Below are positions 13,880-21,894 of a stretch of 49,413 bases of DNA, in pieces. Positions within the stretch are counted from its first letter, which is position 1. The number at the start of each line of letters is the position of its first letter. The stretch comes from Burkholderiales bacterium (GTDB lineage: Bacteria; Pseudomonadota; Gammaproteobacteria; Burkholderiales; Burkholderiaceae_C): the NCBI GenBank assembly GCA_019509985.1, contig JAEKLF010000114.1, positions 1-49,413 on the forward strand, given 5' to 3'. A model generated the notes under the pieces. It was not told where the DNA came from, searched no databases, and saw nothing but the letters and a program-made list of their open reading frames with translations. A program made the translations under genes and the position numbers.

Positions 13880-14866
13880 TCAATCGGTGAAGGCGGCGGC
13901 AGCCCGGCTGAGCCGGTCTCGCACACCGTCCCAAGCGGGGTCGCGCGGGGGCGCCTCGACCCAGATTTCACGGGCGCCGGCTGCATCGAGAGCCCGCAGC
14001 ACCGCAAACAATTCGTGGGCCGCTGCCGCCGGGTCGGCCGGCTGGGCCTGCCAACGCCAGGCTGGCAACTGGGCGCGTGAATATACCGCCACCCCCTCCA
14101 GGCCCCCGGCGGCGGCCGTTGTGGCAAAACGTAAAGCCAGGCTGTCGGCCTCCAGCAGCCGCACGCGGGCCGTCGGCGCGTAGTGCGCCGCGAGCGTGCC
14201 CGAAGCCTTGGGCGCATTGGCATCCGGCTCGAACACCGGCTCACCCAGCACGCTCTCGATGCGTTCGCGGCTGATCAACCCCGGCCGAAGCAGCGCCAGG
14301 CGGCCGCGGCTGCAGTCGATGATGGTGGACTCGATGCCCACTTCGCAGGCGCCACCGTCCAGCACCATCAACTCGGGGCCGAATTCCTCCACCACATGAC
14401 GGGCCAGCGTCGGGCTGACGCGGCCGAAGCGGTTGGCGCTCGGCGCGGCCACGCCCAGCACGCCAAGCTCGCGGGCCGCGGCCAGCACGGCGCGCGCGAC
14501 GGGATGGGCCGGCGCGCGCAGCGCGATCGTGTCCTGGCCACCGGCCGCGGCCTCGGCCATCCCCGGCGTTCGCGACGCGATGATGGTCAGCGGACCTGGC
14601 CAGAACGCGTCGGTCAGCCTGCGATGCGTGTTGTGCAGGCCAGATCGGGCGAACCGGTCGGCACCTGCCGCATCCAGGACATGGACGATCAGCGGATGGT
14701 CGCTCGGCCGGCCCTTGGCAGCGAATATCTTGGCCACCGCCGCGTCATCGTCGGCACGCGCCGCCAGGCCGTAGACCGTCTCGGTCGGCAGGCCCAGCAA
14801 CTCGCCATCCGCCAGGCGGCGGGCGGCCGCCTGGATGGCTTCTGGATCGTTCCCCGGCAGCAGCAT
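13880..14866 (-). CDS. tsaC: Threonylcarbamoyl-AMP synthase, long Sua5 type
   Basis: A 328-residue enzyme making threonylcarbamoyl-AMP from Thr, bicarbonate and ATP for t6A37 modification of ANN-decoding tRNAs. The YrdC domain (residues 1-205) is clear: GLPTETVYGLAARADD, KIFAAKGRPSDHPLIVHV, WPGPLTII, and GVAAPSANRFGRVSPT. The C-terminal Sua5 domain (about 210-328) makes it the long form. The linker has PGLISRERIE and KASGTLAAHYAPTARV, the HYAP segment typical of the Sua5 linker. ATG 14866 overlaps the purK stop in a TGATG arrangement, so translation is probably coupled. Confidence 0.94.
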   Translation of the reverse strand: MLLPGNDPEAIQAAARRLADGELLGLPTETVYGLAARADDDAAVAKIFAAKGRPSDHPLIVHVLDAAGADRFARSGLHNTHRRLTDAFWPGPLTIIASRTPGMAEAAAGGQDTIALRAPAHPVARAVLAAARELGVLGVAAPSANRFGRVSPTLARHVVEEFGPELMVLDGGACEVGIESTIIDCSRGRLALLRPGLISRERIESVLGEPVFEPDANAPKASGTLAAHYAPTARVRLLEADSLALRFATTAAAGGLEGVAVYSRAQLPAWRWQAQPADPAAAAHELFAVLRALDAAGAREIWVEAPPRDPAWDGVRDRLSRAAAAFTD

Positions 14867-16029
14867 CAAAAATCGGTGGGCAGGCCCAGGATCGCGGCGG
14901 CCTGCACCGCGACCTGGTGCGCCGCCTCGGGCGTCGCCGCGGTGATGTTCAGGTGGCCCATCTTGCGGCCATGGCGCGCGTCGGCCTTGCCATACAGATG
15001 CAGATGCGTGCCCGGCAGGCCCAGCACGCGGTCCCAGGCGGGTGGCGTCGGGCCGCCTTCGTCGCTGAACCACAGGTCGCCGAGCAGGTTCAACATGACC
15101 GACGCCGAGTGCTGGCGCGGCTCGGACAGCGGCAGGCCAGCGAGCGTGCGCACCTGCAGCTCAAACTGCGACACGTCGGCGCCATTCATCGTCCAGTGGC
15201 CGGAGTTGTGCGGGCGCGGCGCCATCTCGTTGACGACCAGGCGGCCGTCGTCCAGCCAGAAGAACTCGATGCACAGCACGCCGACGTAGTTCAAGGCCTC
15301 GGCGACCTGGCGGGCGGCGGCCACGGCCTGCTGCCGCACCTCGGCCGGCACGGCGCGCGCGGGCACCTCAGTAACGGCCAGGATGCCGCCGCGGTGCAGG
15401 TTCTGCTGCACGGGGAAATTGACCAGTTGCCCGTCCGCGCCGCGCGCGACCAGCACGCTCAGCTCGGCCTTCAGCGGCAGCAACTGCTCCAGCACGCAGG
15501 GCACGCGCTTGAGGTCATCCCAGGCTGCGGCGAGTTCGGCGGCCGTGGCCACGCGCATCTGGCCCTTGCCGTCGTAGCCCATGCGGCTGGTCTTCAGGAT
15601 GCCGGGCAGCAGTGCCGGGTCGATGGCTGCCAGCTCGATCTCGTTGGTGATGACGGCATGCGGCGCGCAGGGGACGCCGGCCGCCTCGAAATGCGCCTTC
15701 TCGACGGCCCGGTCCTGGCAGACGGCCACCGCCGCACCGGACGGTGCCACGACACGCATGCCGGCCAGCGTCTCCAGCGCCAGCGCTGGCACGTTCTCAA
15801 ATTCGGTCGTGATGGCGTCGCAGTCGCGCGCCAGCTGGGCCAGGCCGAAATGGTCGAGGTAGTCGGTCTTCACATGCTTTTCCGCCACGGCGCCGGCCGG
15901 GCTGACCGCGTCCGGGTCCAGCACGACGCAGCGGTAGCCCAGGGCCTGGGCGGCGTGCACGAACATGCGGCCGAGCTGGCCGCCGCCGAGGACGCCCAGC
16001 GTCGCGACGCCGGGAAGCAGGGCCGTCAT
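14866..16029 (-). CDS. purK: N5-carboxyaminoimidazole ribonucleotide synthase
   Basis: A 387-residue ATP-grasp enzyme converting AIR, ATP and bicarbonate to N5-CAIR in purine synthesis. The N-terminal pre-ATP-grasp GVLGGGQLGRMFVHAAQ, the TEFENVPA motif and KTSRMGYDGKGQ (ATP-binding loop) are all present, as is EFFWLDDGRLVVNEMAPRPH with metal-binding Glu and Asn. It overlaps purE at its start and tsaC at its end by one shared base each (TGATG), showing a tight purE-purK-tsaC operon. Confidence 0.96.
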   Translation of the reverse strand: MTALLPGVATLGVLGGGQLGRMFVHAAQALGYRCVVLDPDAVSPAGAVAEKHVKTDYLDHFGLAQLARDCDAITTEFENVPALALETLAGMRVVAPSGAAVAVCQDRAVEKAHFEAAGVPCAPHAVITNEIELAAIDPALLPGILKTSRMGYDGKGQMRVATAAELAAAWDDLKRVPCVLEQLLPLKAELSVLVARGADGQLVNFPVQQNLHRGGILAVTEVPARAVPAEVRQQAVAAARQVAEALNYVGVLCIEFFWLDDGRLVVNEMAPRPHNSGHWTMNGADVSQFELQVRTLAGLPLSEPRQHSASVMLNLLGDLWFSDEGGPTPPAWDRVLGLPGTHLHLYGKADARHGRKMGHLNITAATPEAAHQVAVQAAAILGLPTDF

Positions 16030-16541
16030 CAGCGCAGGTCCTCGCTCATGGCCTGGGCGGCGGCGGTCTGTCTGGCGCGGAAGGCATTCAGCTTGCCGAG
16101 CAAGGCAGCGTCGCCCGTTGCCAGCATCGCCACCGCGAACAGGGCCGCATTCGCCGCGCCGGCATTGCCGATGGCGAAGGTGGCGACCGGGATGCCCTTG
16201 GGCATCTGCACGATGGAGTGCAGCGAGTCGACGCCCAGCAGATGCCGGCTCGCGACCGGCACGCCGAGCACGGGCACCGTCGTCTTGGCGGCCAGCATGC
16301 CCGGCAGGTGGGCCGCGCCACCGGCGCCGGCGATGATGGCGCGCAAGCCCCGGCCGGCGGCGGCCTCGGCGTAGGCGAACATCTCGTCGGGCATGCGGTG
16401 GGCCGACACGACCCTGGCCTCGAAGGCGATGCCGAACTCGGTCAGAATCTCGGCCGCCTGCTTCATCGTTTCCCAGTCACTGCTGGAGCCCATGACGATG
16501 CCGATGACGGCATCCGGGTTCAAGGGGGCTGACGTGGACAA
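16029..16541 (-). CDS. purE: N5-carboxyaminoimidazole ribonucleotide mutase
   Basis: A 170-residue class I PurE that moves the carboxyl group of N5-CAIR to C4, giving CAIR. The family signature is complete: IGIVMGSSSDWETM at the N-terminus, VVSAHRMPDEMFAYA, IIAGAGGAAHLPGM and VPVLGVPV. The reading frame has no ATG at a suitable place. The best start is TTG 16541, with GGAG 8 bases before it, which gives a family-sized N-terminus. It is divergent from the thioredoxin gene with an 80 bp spacer, so the promoter for purE-purK-tsaC probably lies there. Confidence 0.95.
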   Translation of the reverse strand: MSTSAPLNPDAVIGIVMGSSSDWETMKQAAEILTEFGIAFEARVVSAHRMPDEMFAYAEAAAGRGLRAIIAGAGGAAHLPGMLAAKTTVPVLGVPVASRHLLGVDSLHSIVQMPKGIPVATFAIGNAGAANAALFAVAMLATGDAALLGKLNAFRARQTAAAQAMSEDLR

Positions 16542-16621
16542 AGCGTGCTCCGGGGCTCAGAAAAGCCTTGAATTGTAGAAGCCGAGTCTCCACCTCCCTC
16601 CAGGCCCCTTATTTCGCCGCC

Positions 16622-17572
16622 ATGATCGACATCACCCTCCAGAACTTCGAAGCCGAACTCATCGTCGCCTCCCAGCAGCGCCCCGTGCTGCTGGACATCT
16701 GGGCGCCGTGGTGCGGCCCCTGCCGCACCCTCGGCCCCATGCTGGAGAAGCTGGAAGAGGCCTATGCCGGCCGCTTCACGCTGGCCAAGCTGAACAGCGA
16801 CGAGGTGCCCGAGATCGCCACCCAGCTGAGCCAGATGTTCGGCGTGCGCAGCATCCCCTTCTGCGTGATGTTCGCCGGCGGCCAGCCGGTGGACGGCTTC
16901 GTCGGCGCCATCCCCGAGGCGCAGATCCGCGAGTTCCTGGACAAGCACGTGCCGCCCGGCGAGATGCTGGAGGCCGAGGCCGACCTGGCCGAAGCCGAAG
17001 GCCTGATGGCCGAGGGCGACCTGGAAGCCGCGCTGCAAAAGCTGGCCCACGCGGTGCAGACCGACCCGTCCAACGATGGGGCGCGCTTCGACTACGTGAA
17101 GGCGCTGCTGGAGCTGGGCCTGGTGCCCGAGGCCCGTGAGGCCTTCGCGCCCGTGGCCGCCAAGGCCGCCGACACGCTGACGCCCTCGCCTCGCCTGGCA
17201 GCCCTGGCCACCTGGCTCACCGCCATCGACGCCGCAGGCGCCGCCGACCCGACCGCGCTGAAGGCATCCATTGCGGCCAACAAGCGCGACTTCGACGCCC
17301 GCTTCATGCTGGCGCAGACCCACCTGGCGGGCCAGCGCTTCACCGAGGCCATGGACGAGCTGCTGGAAATCATCATGCGCGACAAGGCCTGGAACGGCGA
17401 GGCCGCGCGCAAGACCTATGTCGCCATCCTGGAGCTGCTGACCAAGCCGGCGCCAAAGCCGGCAGCCGAAGCCAAGAGCGGCACGCTGGAGCTCGCCGGC
17501 AAGGCCGCCGTCGTGCACAGCGACCCGCTGATCGACCAGTACCGCCGCAAGCTGTCGATGGCGCTGTTCTGA
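16622..17572 (+). CDS. Thioredoxin-TPR protein (CnoX/YbbN-like)
   Basis: A 316-residue cytoplasmic protein. Residues 1-108 form a thioredoxin domain with an intact active site W30-C31-G32-P33-C34, the cis-Pro motif VRSIPFCVMF, and DIWAPWCGPC. Residues about 115-290 are helical repeats of tetratricopeptide type (AEGLMAEGDLEAALQKLAHAV and later ANKRDFDARFMLAQ). This is the architecture of YbbN/CnoX, a redox-linked chaperone holdase that works with GroEL and DnaK. E. coli CnoX has an SxxC site, whereas this protein keeps CGPC and may be a true oxidoreductase. ATG 16622 starts the family N-terminus. A 24 bp palindrome follows the stop. Confidence 0.88.
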   Translation: MIDITLQNFEAELIVASQQRPVLLDIWAPWCGPCRTLGPMLEKLEEAYAGRFTLAKLNSDEVPEIATQLSQMFGVRSIPFCVMFAGGQPVDGFVGAIPEAQIREFLDKHVPPGEMLEAEADLAEAEGLMAEGDLEAALQKLAHAVQTDPSNDGARFDYVKALLELGLVPEAREAFAPVAAKAADTLTPSPRLAALATWLTAIDAAGAADPTALKASIAANKRDFDARFMLAQTHLAGQRFTEAMDELLEIIMRDKAWNGEAARKTYVAILELLTKPAPKPAAEAKSGTLELAGKAAVVHSDPLIDQYRRKLSMALF

Positions 17573-17573
17573 A

Positions 17574-17597
17574 GCCGGTCAGCCCGGGCTGACCGGC
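17574..17597. terminator. Perfect 24 bp palindrome between convergent genes
   Basis: GCCGGTCAGCCC (17574-17585) is followed at once by its inverse complement GGGCTGACCGGC (17586-17597), 2 bp after the thioredoxin stop and 23 bp before the kinase stop. There is no U-run. A bidirectional 3' end or a protein-binding site are both possible. Confidence 0.5.
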
Positions 17598-17619
17598 GCG
17601 GCGGCGCCGCCCGCGCCGG

Positions 17620-19275
17620 TCAAGGCGCGTCGCGGGAATTGTTGCGCTGCTCGCGCAGTTCGCGCAGCTTCACGCACTCGGCATCGTTGCGGTAGATCGG
17701 CTTCTCGCACTGCCGGTCGACGCACCAGGCGCGCGCCAACAGAATGCGGCTGCCGCAGGCTTCTGCCGCGGTGCGGGGCTCGGGCGGGGCCACGGTGGGG
17801 GTGGGTGCCGACGGTGCGGCCGCGGCGACGCTGGACGCCGCCGGCTCGGGCGCCGCGAACACGGGGCTGCGCGGCACGGGATGGAACTCGCCGGCCTTCT
17901 CGGTGACGATGGGCTTGAGCGCCCCGTCACGGCGCGGCGTTGCCGGCACGACGGCGGACGCAGATCGGGCCGGTGCGCTGGCGACCGGCGCGGGAGCCGG
18001 CGCCACGGCGCTGGCGGGTGCGGACGCCACCTCGGGTACGGGCAGCACGGCGCTCGCAGCGGAGGCCTGCGGCTCGGGCGCTGACGCCGCCGACGCCGCC
18101 TCGTCAGGAGCCGGCAGCGCATGCTTGGCGATGTTGTCGCGCAACTGCACGATGAAGAGGCCGAGCAGCAGCGCGGCGACGACACCGGCCGCGGCCAGCG
18201 CGCGCCACGGGCGTTTCTTCGGGGCGGCCGGTGCGGCAGCCACGGCGGGCATGGCCGACAGCAGCGGCATCAAGTCCGACGGCATGGCCTGCACGGTGTC
18301 GGCGAATTCGATGTCCAGCGGCTCGGGCGGCTCGGGTCGCAGTACCGGGCCGCGGGGCGGTGCGGCCTGCGGCGGCGGCACGGGCGCGCGGCCGTCGAGC
18401 ACCTCGCGCCAGGCGGCCACGCTTTGCGGGCGCTGGTGCGGCGGCACGCGCAGGCCCCAGTCCAGCGCAGCCAGGAAACCGGCCGAATAGCCCGCGGCGG
18501 CCAGCGGCGCCAGCTCGTCGCCCATCGCGCGGGCCGTGCAGGGCGGCGGCGGATGGCCGGTCAGCAGCTCGTGCATGACGGCGGCCAGCGCATAGAAGTC
18601 GGTCCAGGGGCCCTGCTTCAGGCTGGTGGCCTCGGCGTATTGCTCGATGGGCGCGAAGCTGGGCTTGAGGATGGCCGTGAAGACCTGGGTGCGGTCGCCG
18701 ATGGCCTGGCGCGCGGCACCGAAGTCCAGCAGGATGGGCGGGCCACCGTCGGCAGGCAGGAAGATGTTGTCGGGCGCGACGTCGCGGTGCCAGACGTTCT
18801 GCGCGTGCAGGGCCTCCAGGCCGCCGAGCACGGCGTCGAAGACGCGCCGCGCCCAGGCCTCGGGCGGCGGCGTGGGCTGCGCCTTGCGCGCATCGCGCAG
18901 GTTGCGGCCCACCAGCCGCGGCATGGCCATGTAGGCGGTGCCGTTGGCCTCCCAGAAGCGGTAGACCTTGAGCAGCGACGGGTGGTCGAAGCGCGCCAGC
19001 AGCCGCGCCTCGTTGACGAAGCTGCGCCGGCCCAGCTCGAAGGTCTCCTTCATGGACATGGAGCGCACCGACACCTGCGAGCGCCCGTCGCGCTGCGCGA
19101 ACTGGCTGGGCATGTACTCCTTGATCGCCACCTCGCGCTCCAGCGAATGGTCGCGCGCGAGGTAGACGATGCCGAAGCCGCCCGCGCCCAGGGTGCCCAG
19201 GATTTCCAGCTCGCCGAAGCGGGTGCCGGGCGGCAGGGCGTTGACGGTGTCGTCGGCGGAGGCGTCGGCGGTCAT
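17620..19275 (-). CDS. Membrane serine/threonine protein kinase
   Basis: A 551-residue eukaryotic-type kinase. The kinase domain (residues 21-295) has the glycine loop GTLGAGGFGIVY (27-38), catalytic Lys in AIKEY (K52), HRDVAPDN (D165, N170) and LLDFGAAR (184-191), so it is probably active. A linker is followed by one transmembrane helix (about 359-378, AAAGVVAALLLGLFIVQL), a long Ala/Pro/Ser-rich periplasmic stretch, and a Cys-containing end (CGSRILLARAWCVDRQCEK). The HRDVAP form matches the Hank's-type kinases common in Burkholderiales. ATG 19275 starts the domain directly. It follows the TPR-like gene by 53 bp on the same strand. Substrates are unknown. Confidence 0.92.
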   Translation of the reverse strand: MTADASADDTVNALPPGTRFGELEILGTLGAGGFGIVYLARDHSLEREVAIKEYMPSQFAQRDGRSQVSVRSMSMKETFELGRRSFVNEARLLARFDHPSLLKVYRFWEANGTAYMAMPRLVGRNLRDARKAQPTPPPEAWARRVFDAVLGGLEALHAQNVWHRDVAPDNIFLPADGGPPILLDFGAARQAIGDRTQVFTAILKPSFAPIEQYAEATSLKQGPWTDFYALAAVMHELLTGHPPPPCTARAMGDELAPLAAAGYSAGFLAALDWGLRVPPHQRPQSVAAWREVLDGRAPVPPPQAAPPRGPVLRPEPPEPLDIEFADTVQAMPSDLMPLLSAMPAVAAAPAAPKKRPWRALAAAGVVAALLLGLFIVQLRDNIAKHALPAPDEAASAASAPEPQASAASAVLPVPEVASAPASAVAPAPAPVASAPARSASAVVPATPRRDGALKPIVTEKAGEFHPVPRSPVFAAPEPAASSVAAAAPSAPTPTVAPPEPRTAAEACGSRILLARAWCVDRQCEKPIYRNDAECVKLRELREQRNNSRDAP

Positions 19276-19328
19276 GGCCGGCGAGGGTAACGCAGGGCGC
19301 AGGCCCTGAAAGCCCGGAACAGCCCGCG

Positions 19329-20468
19329 TCAGCGTGGCGGACTGCTCAGACCGGCCGCCGTCAAGCGCTCGACCCAGTCGCGGCGCTGGGCGGCGTCGCG
19401 AGCCCAGGCGGCGGTGGCGGCGTCGGCCTGGCGTGCGGACAGCGCATCCTCGCGCAGCAGCGCATAGACCTGGGCGAGGCGGGCGTGCAGCGCGGCGAGC
19501 TCGTCGGTGTCGCAGCAGGACTCTTCCTCGGCCTGCACCTCGATGGCGGCCTGGTCGGCCAGCGCCCGAGCGCGCAGCGCCTCGCCGGTGTTGGCCCAGC
19601 ACCAGGCCAGGTCGGCCAGCAGGCTGCCACCCAGGCGGGCCAGGCCTGCGGCCATGGCGGCCGGCAGCTGGGCTTCGAGCAGGGTTGCGGCGTGGACGTA
19701 GTCGCCCTGCACGGTGAGCAGCTGGGCGCGCAACAGCGGCGTCAGGTCGCCGCGCGCCGAGCCGCCAACGGCGTCGTCGTAGTGACCGATGGACTCGATG
19801 CCGAGCAGGCCGGCAGGCGTCTCGCCGGGCATGCCGGCCAGCGCCGCGTGGCGCACGCGCAGGCCGCGCATCTGGGTCTGGTTGTAGAGCAGGGCCGCGA
19901 GGCCGGCATCGTCGCCTTCGGCGATGGCGTGCTGGCGCGCCCAGGCAAACCAGGGCGACGCGGCAGCCTCGCCGGCGGCCAGGCTCCAGGCCGAGGCCAG
20001 CGCCGTCGCGACGCGGTAGGCGGCGCCGTGGTCGTCCGGCCCCAGCACACCGAGGGCGGCACGCGCATGGCTGATGAGGCCGTCGATGTCGCGACCGACG
20101 AAATCCATCTGCGCCAGCCAGGCATCGGCCAGCGCCTGCAGCGACCGGGCGCCGCCGGCCGCGGCCATCACGCGGGCGCGGCGCACGCGGTCTCGCGCAT
20201 CGCCGCCGAAGGCGCCGAAATAGGCCATCAGGCCCTCGGCCAGGTGCAGCCAGGCCGCCAGCTCGACGCGCGGGTGCACGAGGGCGCGGGCGTGCAGGCG
20301 GTCAAGCTCCTCGCGCGCCTCGGCTTCGCGGCCATGGCGCAGCCACAGGATGGCGCGCTGGGCCTGCAGCACGGCGGCGCGCGCCGGCATGGCAGCCACG
20401 GCGGCGATCTCGCCTTCGAGGCGCTGGGCCAGCCGGCTGCGCAGCTTGACCGGCCCGGCCGCGCTCAT
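19329..20468 (-). CDS. TPR-like helical protein of unknown function
   Basis: A 379-residue, all-helical, Ala/Leu/Arg-rich protein with the rhythm of degenerate tetratricopeptide repeats (QAQRAILWLRHGREAEAREEL, WLHLAEGLMAYFG, LAWCWANTGEALRARALADQ). There is no signal peptide or membrane segment. A charged loop carries EEESCCDTDE. It may act as a scaffold, but no partner can be read from the sequence. ATG 20468 overlaps the purC stop (ATGA), and the Ser/Thr kinase follows 53 bp downstream, so purC, this gene and the kinase look co-transcribed. A link to the kinase is inferred from position only. Confidence 0.7.
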   Translation of the reverse strand: MSAAGPVKLRSRLAQRLEGEIAAVAAMPARAAVLQAQRAILWLRHGREAEAREELDRLHARALVHPRVELAAWLHLAEGLMAYFGAFGGDARDRVRRARVMAAAGGARSLQALADAWLAQMDFVGRDIDGLISHARAALGVLGPDDHGAAYRVATALASAWSLAAGEAAASPWFAWARQHAIAEGDDAGLAALLYNQTQMRGLRVRHAALAGMPGETPAGLLGIESIGHYDDAVGGSARGDLTPLLRAQLLTVQGDYVHAATLLEAQLPAAMAAGLARLGGSLLADLAWCWANTGEALRARALADQAAIEVQAEEESCCDTDELAALHARLAQVYALLREDALSARQADAATAAWARDAAQRRDWVERLTAAGLSSPPR

Positions 20469-21364
20469 GCCGTCAACCGCTGCAAGGCTTCCTCGTACTT
20501 CTGCAGCGTTCGGGCGATGACCTCGGCCGGCAACGCCGGCGCCGGCGCCGTCTTGCCCCAGGGCTTGCCGTCGACGGTGGCCTGCTCCAGCCAGTCGCGC
20601 ACGAACTGCTTGTCGTAGCTCGGCGGGTTGCTGCCCGGCGCGTAGCTCTCGACGGGCCAGTAGCGCGAGGAGTCGGGGGTCAGCACCTCGTCCATCAGCG
20701 TCAGCGTGCCGTCGACGTCCAGGCCGAACTCGAACTTGGTGTCGGCAATGATGATGCCCTTGGTCAGCGCGTAGTCCGCGGCGCGCTGGTAGAGCTGGAT
20801 GGAGATGTCGCGCACCCGCGTCGCCAGGTCGGCGCCGATGATGTCGGCCATCTTGTCGAACGAGATGTTCTCGTCGTGGTCGCCCATCTCGGCCTTGGTG
20901 GCGGGCGTGAAGATGGGCGCGGGCAGCTTGTCGGCATTGCGCAGGCCCGGCGGCAGCGCGACGCCGCAGACACTGCCGCTCTTCTGGTATTCGGCCCAGC
21001 CGCTGCCGGCCAGGTAGCCGCGCACGACGGCCTCGACCGGCAGCGGCTTGAGGCGCTTGACGAGCATGGCGCGGTCGCGGATCTGCTCGCGCTCGGCGTC
21101 GGTGGCGACGGCCGTCAGCGGGTCGGCGCCGGTCAGGTGGTTGGGGACGATGCCCTGCAGCTTGTCGAACCAGAACAGCGCCATCTTCGTCAGCAGCGCG
21201 CCCTTGCCCGGGATGGGCTCGCCCATGATGACGTCGAAGGCCGACAGGCGGTCGCTGGCGACCATCAGGATGCGGTCGTCGCCGACGGCGTAGTTCTCAC
21301 GCACCTTGCCGCGGCCGAGCAGCGGCAGGGAGGTCAGGCTGGATTCGTAGAGGGCTTGGGGCAT
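20465..21364 (-). CDS. purC: Phosphoribosylaminoimidazole-succinocarboxamide synthase
   Basis: A 299-residue SAICAR synthetase that condenses CAIR with aspartate using ATP, following the PurE step. Signature segments are present: LLGRGKVRENYAVG, ILMVASDRLSAFDVIMGEPIPGKG, VEAVVRGYLAGSGW, IADTKFEFGLD, and LMDEVLTPDSSRYWP. This is the longer, yeast-like form usual in beta-proteobacteria. Start 21364 gives the family N-terminus. Here purC is separated from purEK by a TPR-like gene, a Ser/Thr kinase and an opposite-strand thioredoxin gene. Confidence 0.96.
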   Translation of the reverse strand: MPQALYESSLTSLPLLGRGKVRENYAVGDDRILMVASDRLSAFDVIMGEPIPGKGALLTKMALFWFDKLQGIVPNHLTGADPLTAVATDAEREQIRDRAMLVKRLKPLPVEAVVRGYLAGSGWAEYQKSGSVCGVALPPGLRNADKLPAPIFTPATKAEMGDHDENISFDKMADIIGADLATRVRDISIQLYQRAADYALTKGIIIADTKFEFGLDVDGTLTLMDEVLTPDSSRYWPVESYAPGSNPPSYDKQFVRDWLEQATVDGKPWGKTAPAPALPAEVIARTLQKYEEALQRLTA

Positions 21365-21405
21365 GGCGCGGATTTTATGTGCCCGGCCGTTCCGGGCCGA
21401 GCGCC

Positions 21406-21527
21406 GGGCCGCCCCAAGCCGGCCCGCCGGGCGATGTGCTTGCGGCTCGATGGCGCAAGCATCGCCGTCCCCTTGGGGGACCGACCAGGCTTGCCCGCGT
21501 TCAGCCGGGCAAGACTGGGCGAGGGGC
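21406..21527 (+). repeat. Dispersed GC-rich hairpin repeat, copy C (intergenic)
   Basis: The element begins GGGCCGCCCCAAG (21406-21418, one change from copies A and B) and reaches CCCCTTGGGGG (21469-21479), with an inner hairpin GATGTGCTTGCG/CGCAAGCATCGC between them. A tail with TTGCCCG/CGGGCAA arms follows. The spacing of the two blocks (63 bases) matches copy A (62). It occupies the gap between the purC start and the end of the receiver gene. Confidence 0.65.
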
Positions 21528-21893
21528 TCACAGGTAGCTTCTGACCTGGGCCGCAAAGCTGTGCACATCGATGGGCTTGGCCAGATAGCCGTCGCAGCCG
21601 GCCGCGAGAAAGCGCTGCTCATCGCCCTGCATCGCATAGGCCGTGAAGGCGATGACGGGGATGTCGGCCAGGCCCGGCGTGGCCTTGATGGCGCGCACCA
21701 GGCTCAGGCCGTCGCTGCCGGGCAGCTGGATGTCGACGAGGGCAATGTCGGGCCGGTAGGCGCGCAGCCGCGCCCAGGCCTCGTCGACGTGCAACGCGCG
21801 GTCAACGACGAAGCCGTCGGCCTCCAGCACGTATTGCGCGAGGTCGAGGTTGAGTTCGTTGTCGTCGACGAGGAGGACGCGTTCGCCGGCCAT
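21528..21893 (-). CDS. Single-domain response regulator
   Basis: A 121-residue stand-alone receiver domain. The acidic pocket is VLLVDDNE (D10, D11), the phosphoacceptor D54 sits in LVDIQLPGSDG, and the conserved Thr/Lys are in AFTAYA and LAKP (K106). There is no output domain, so it probably relays phosphate or acts by protein contact (CheY or DivK type). ATG 21893 lies 1 bp after the stop of the hybrid kinase, which suggests coupling and makes that kinase the probable partner. Confidence 0.93.
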   Translation of the reverse strand: MAGERVLLVDDNELNLDLAQYVLEADGFVVDRALHVDEAWARLRAYRPDIALVDIQLPGSDGLSLVRAIKATPGLADIPVIAFTAYAMQGDEQRFLAAGCDGYLAKPIDVHSFAAQVRSYL

Positions 21894-21894
21894 G

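Noticed and set aside
17574..17597. The 24 bp palindrome as a recombination site
   Set aside because: It lies between convergent stops with no integrase or repeat partner, and fits a transcript end better.
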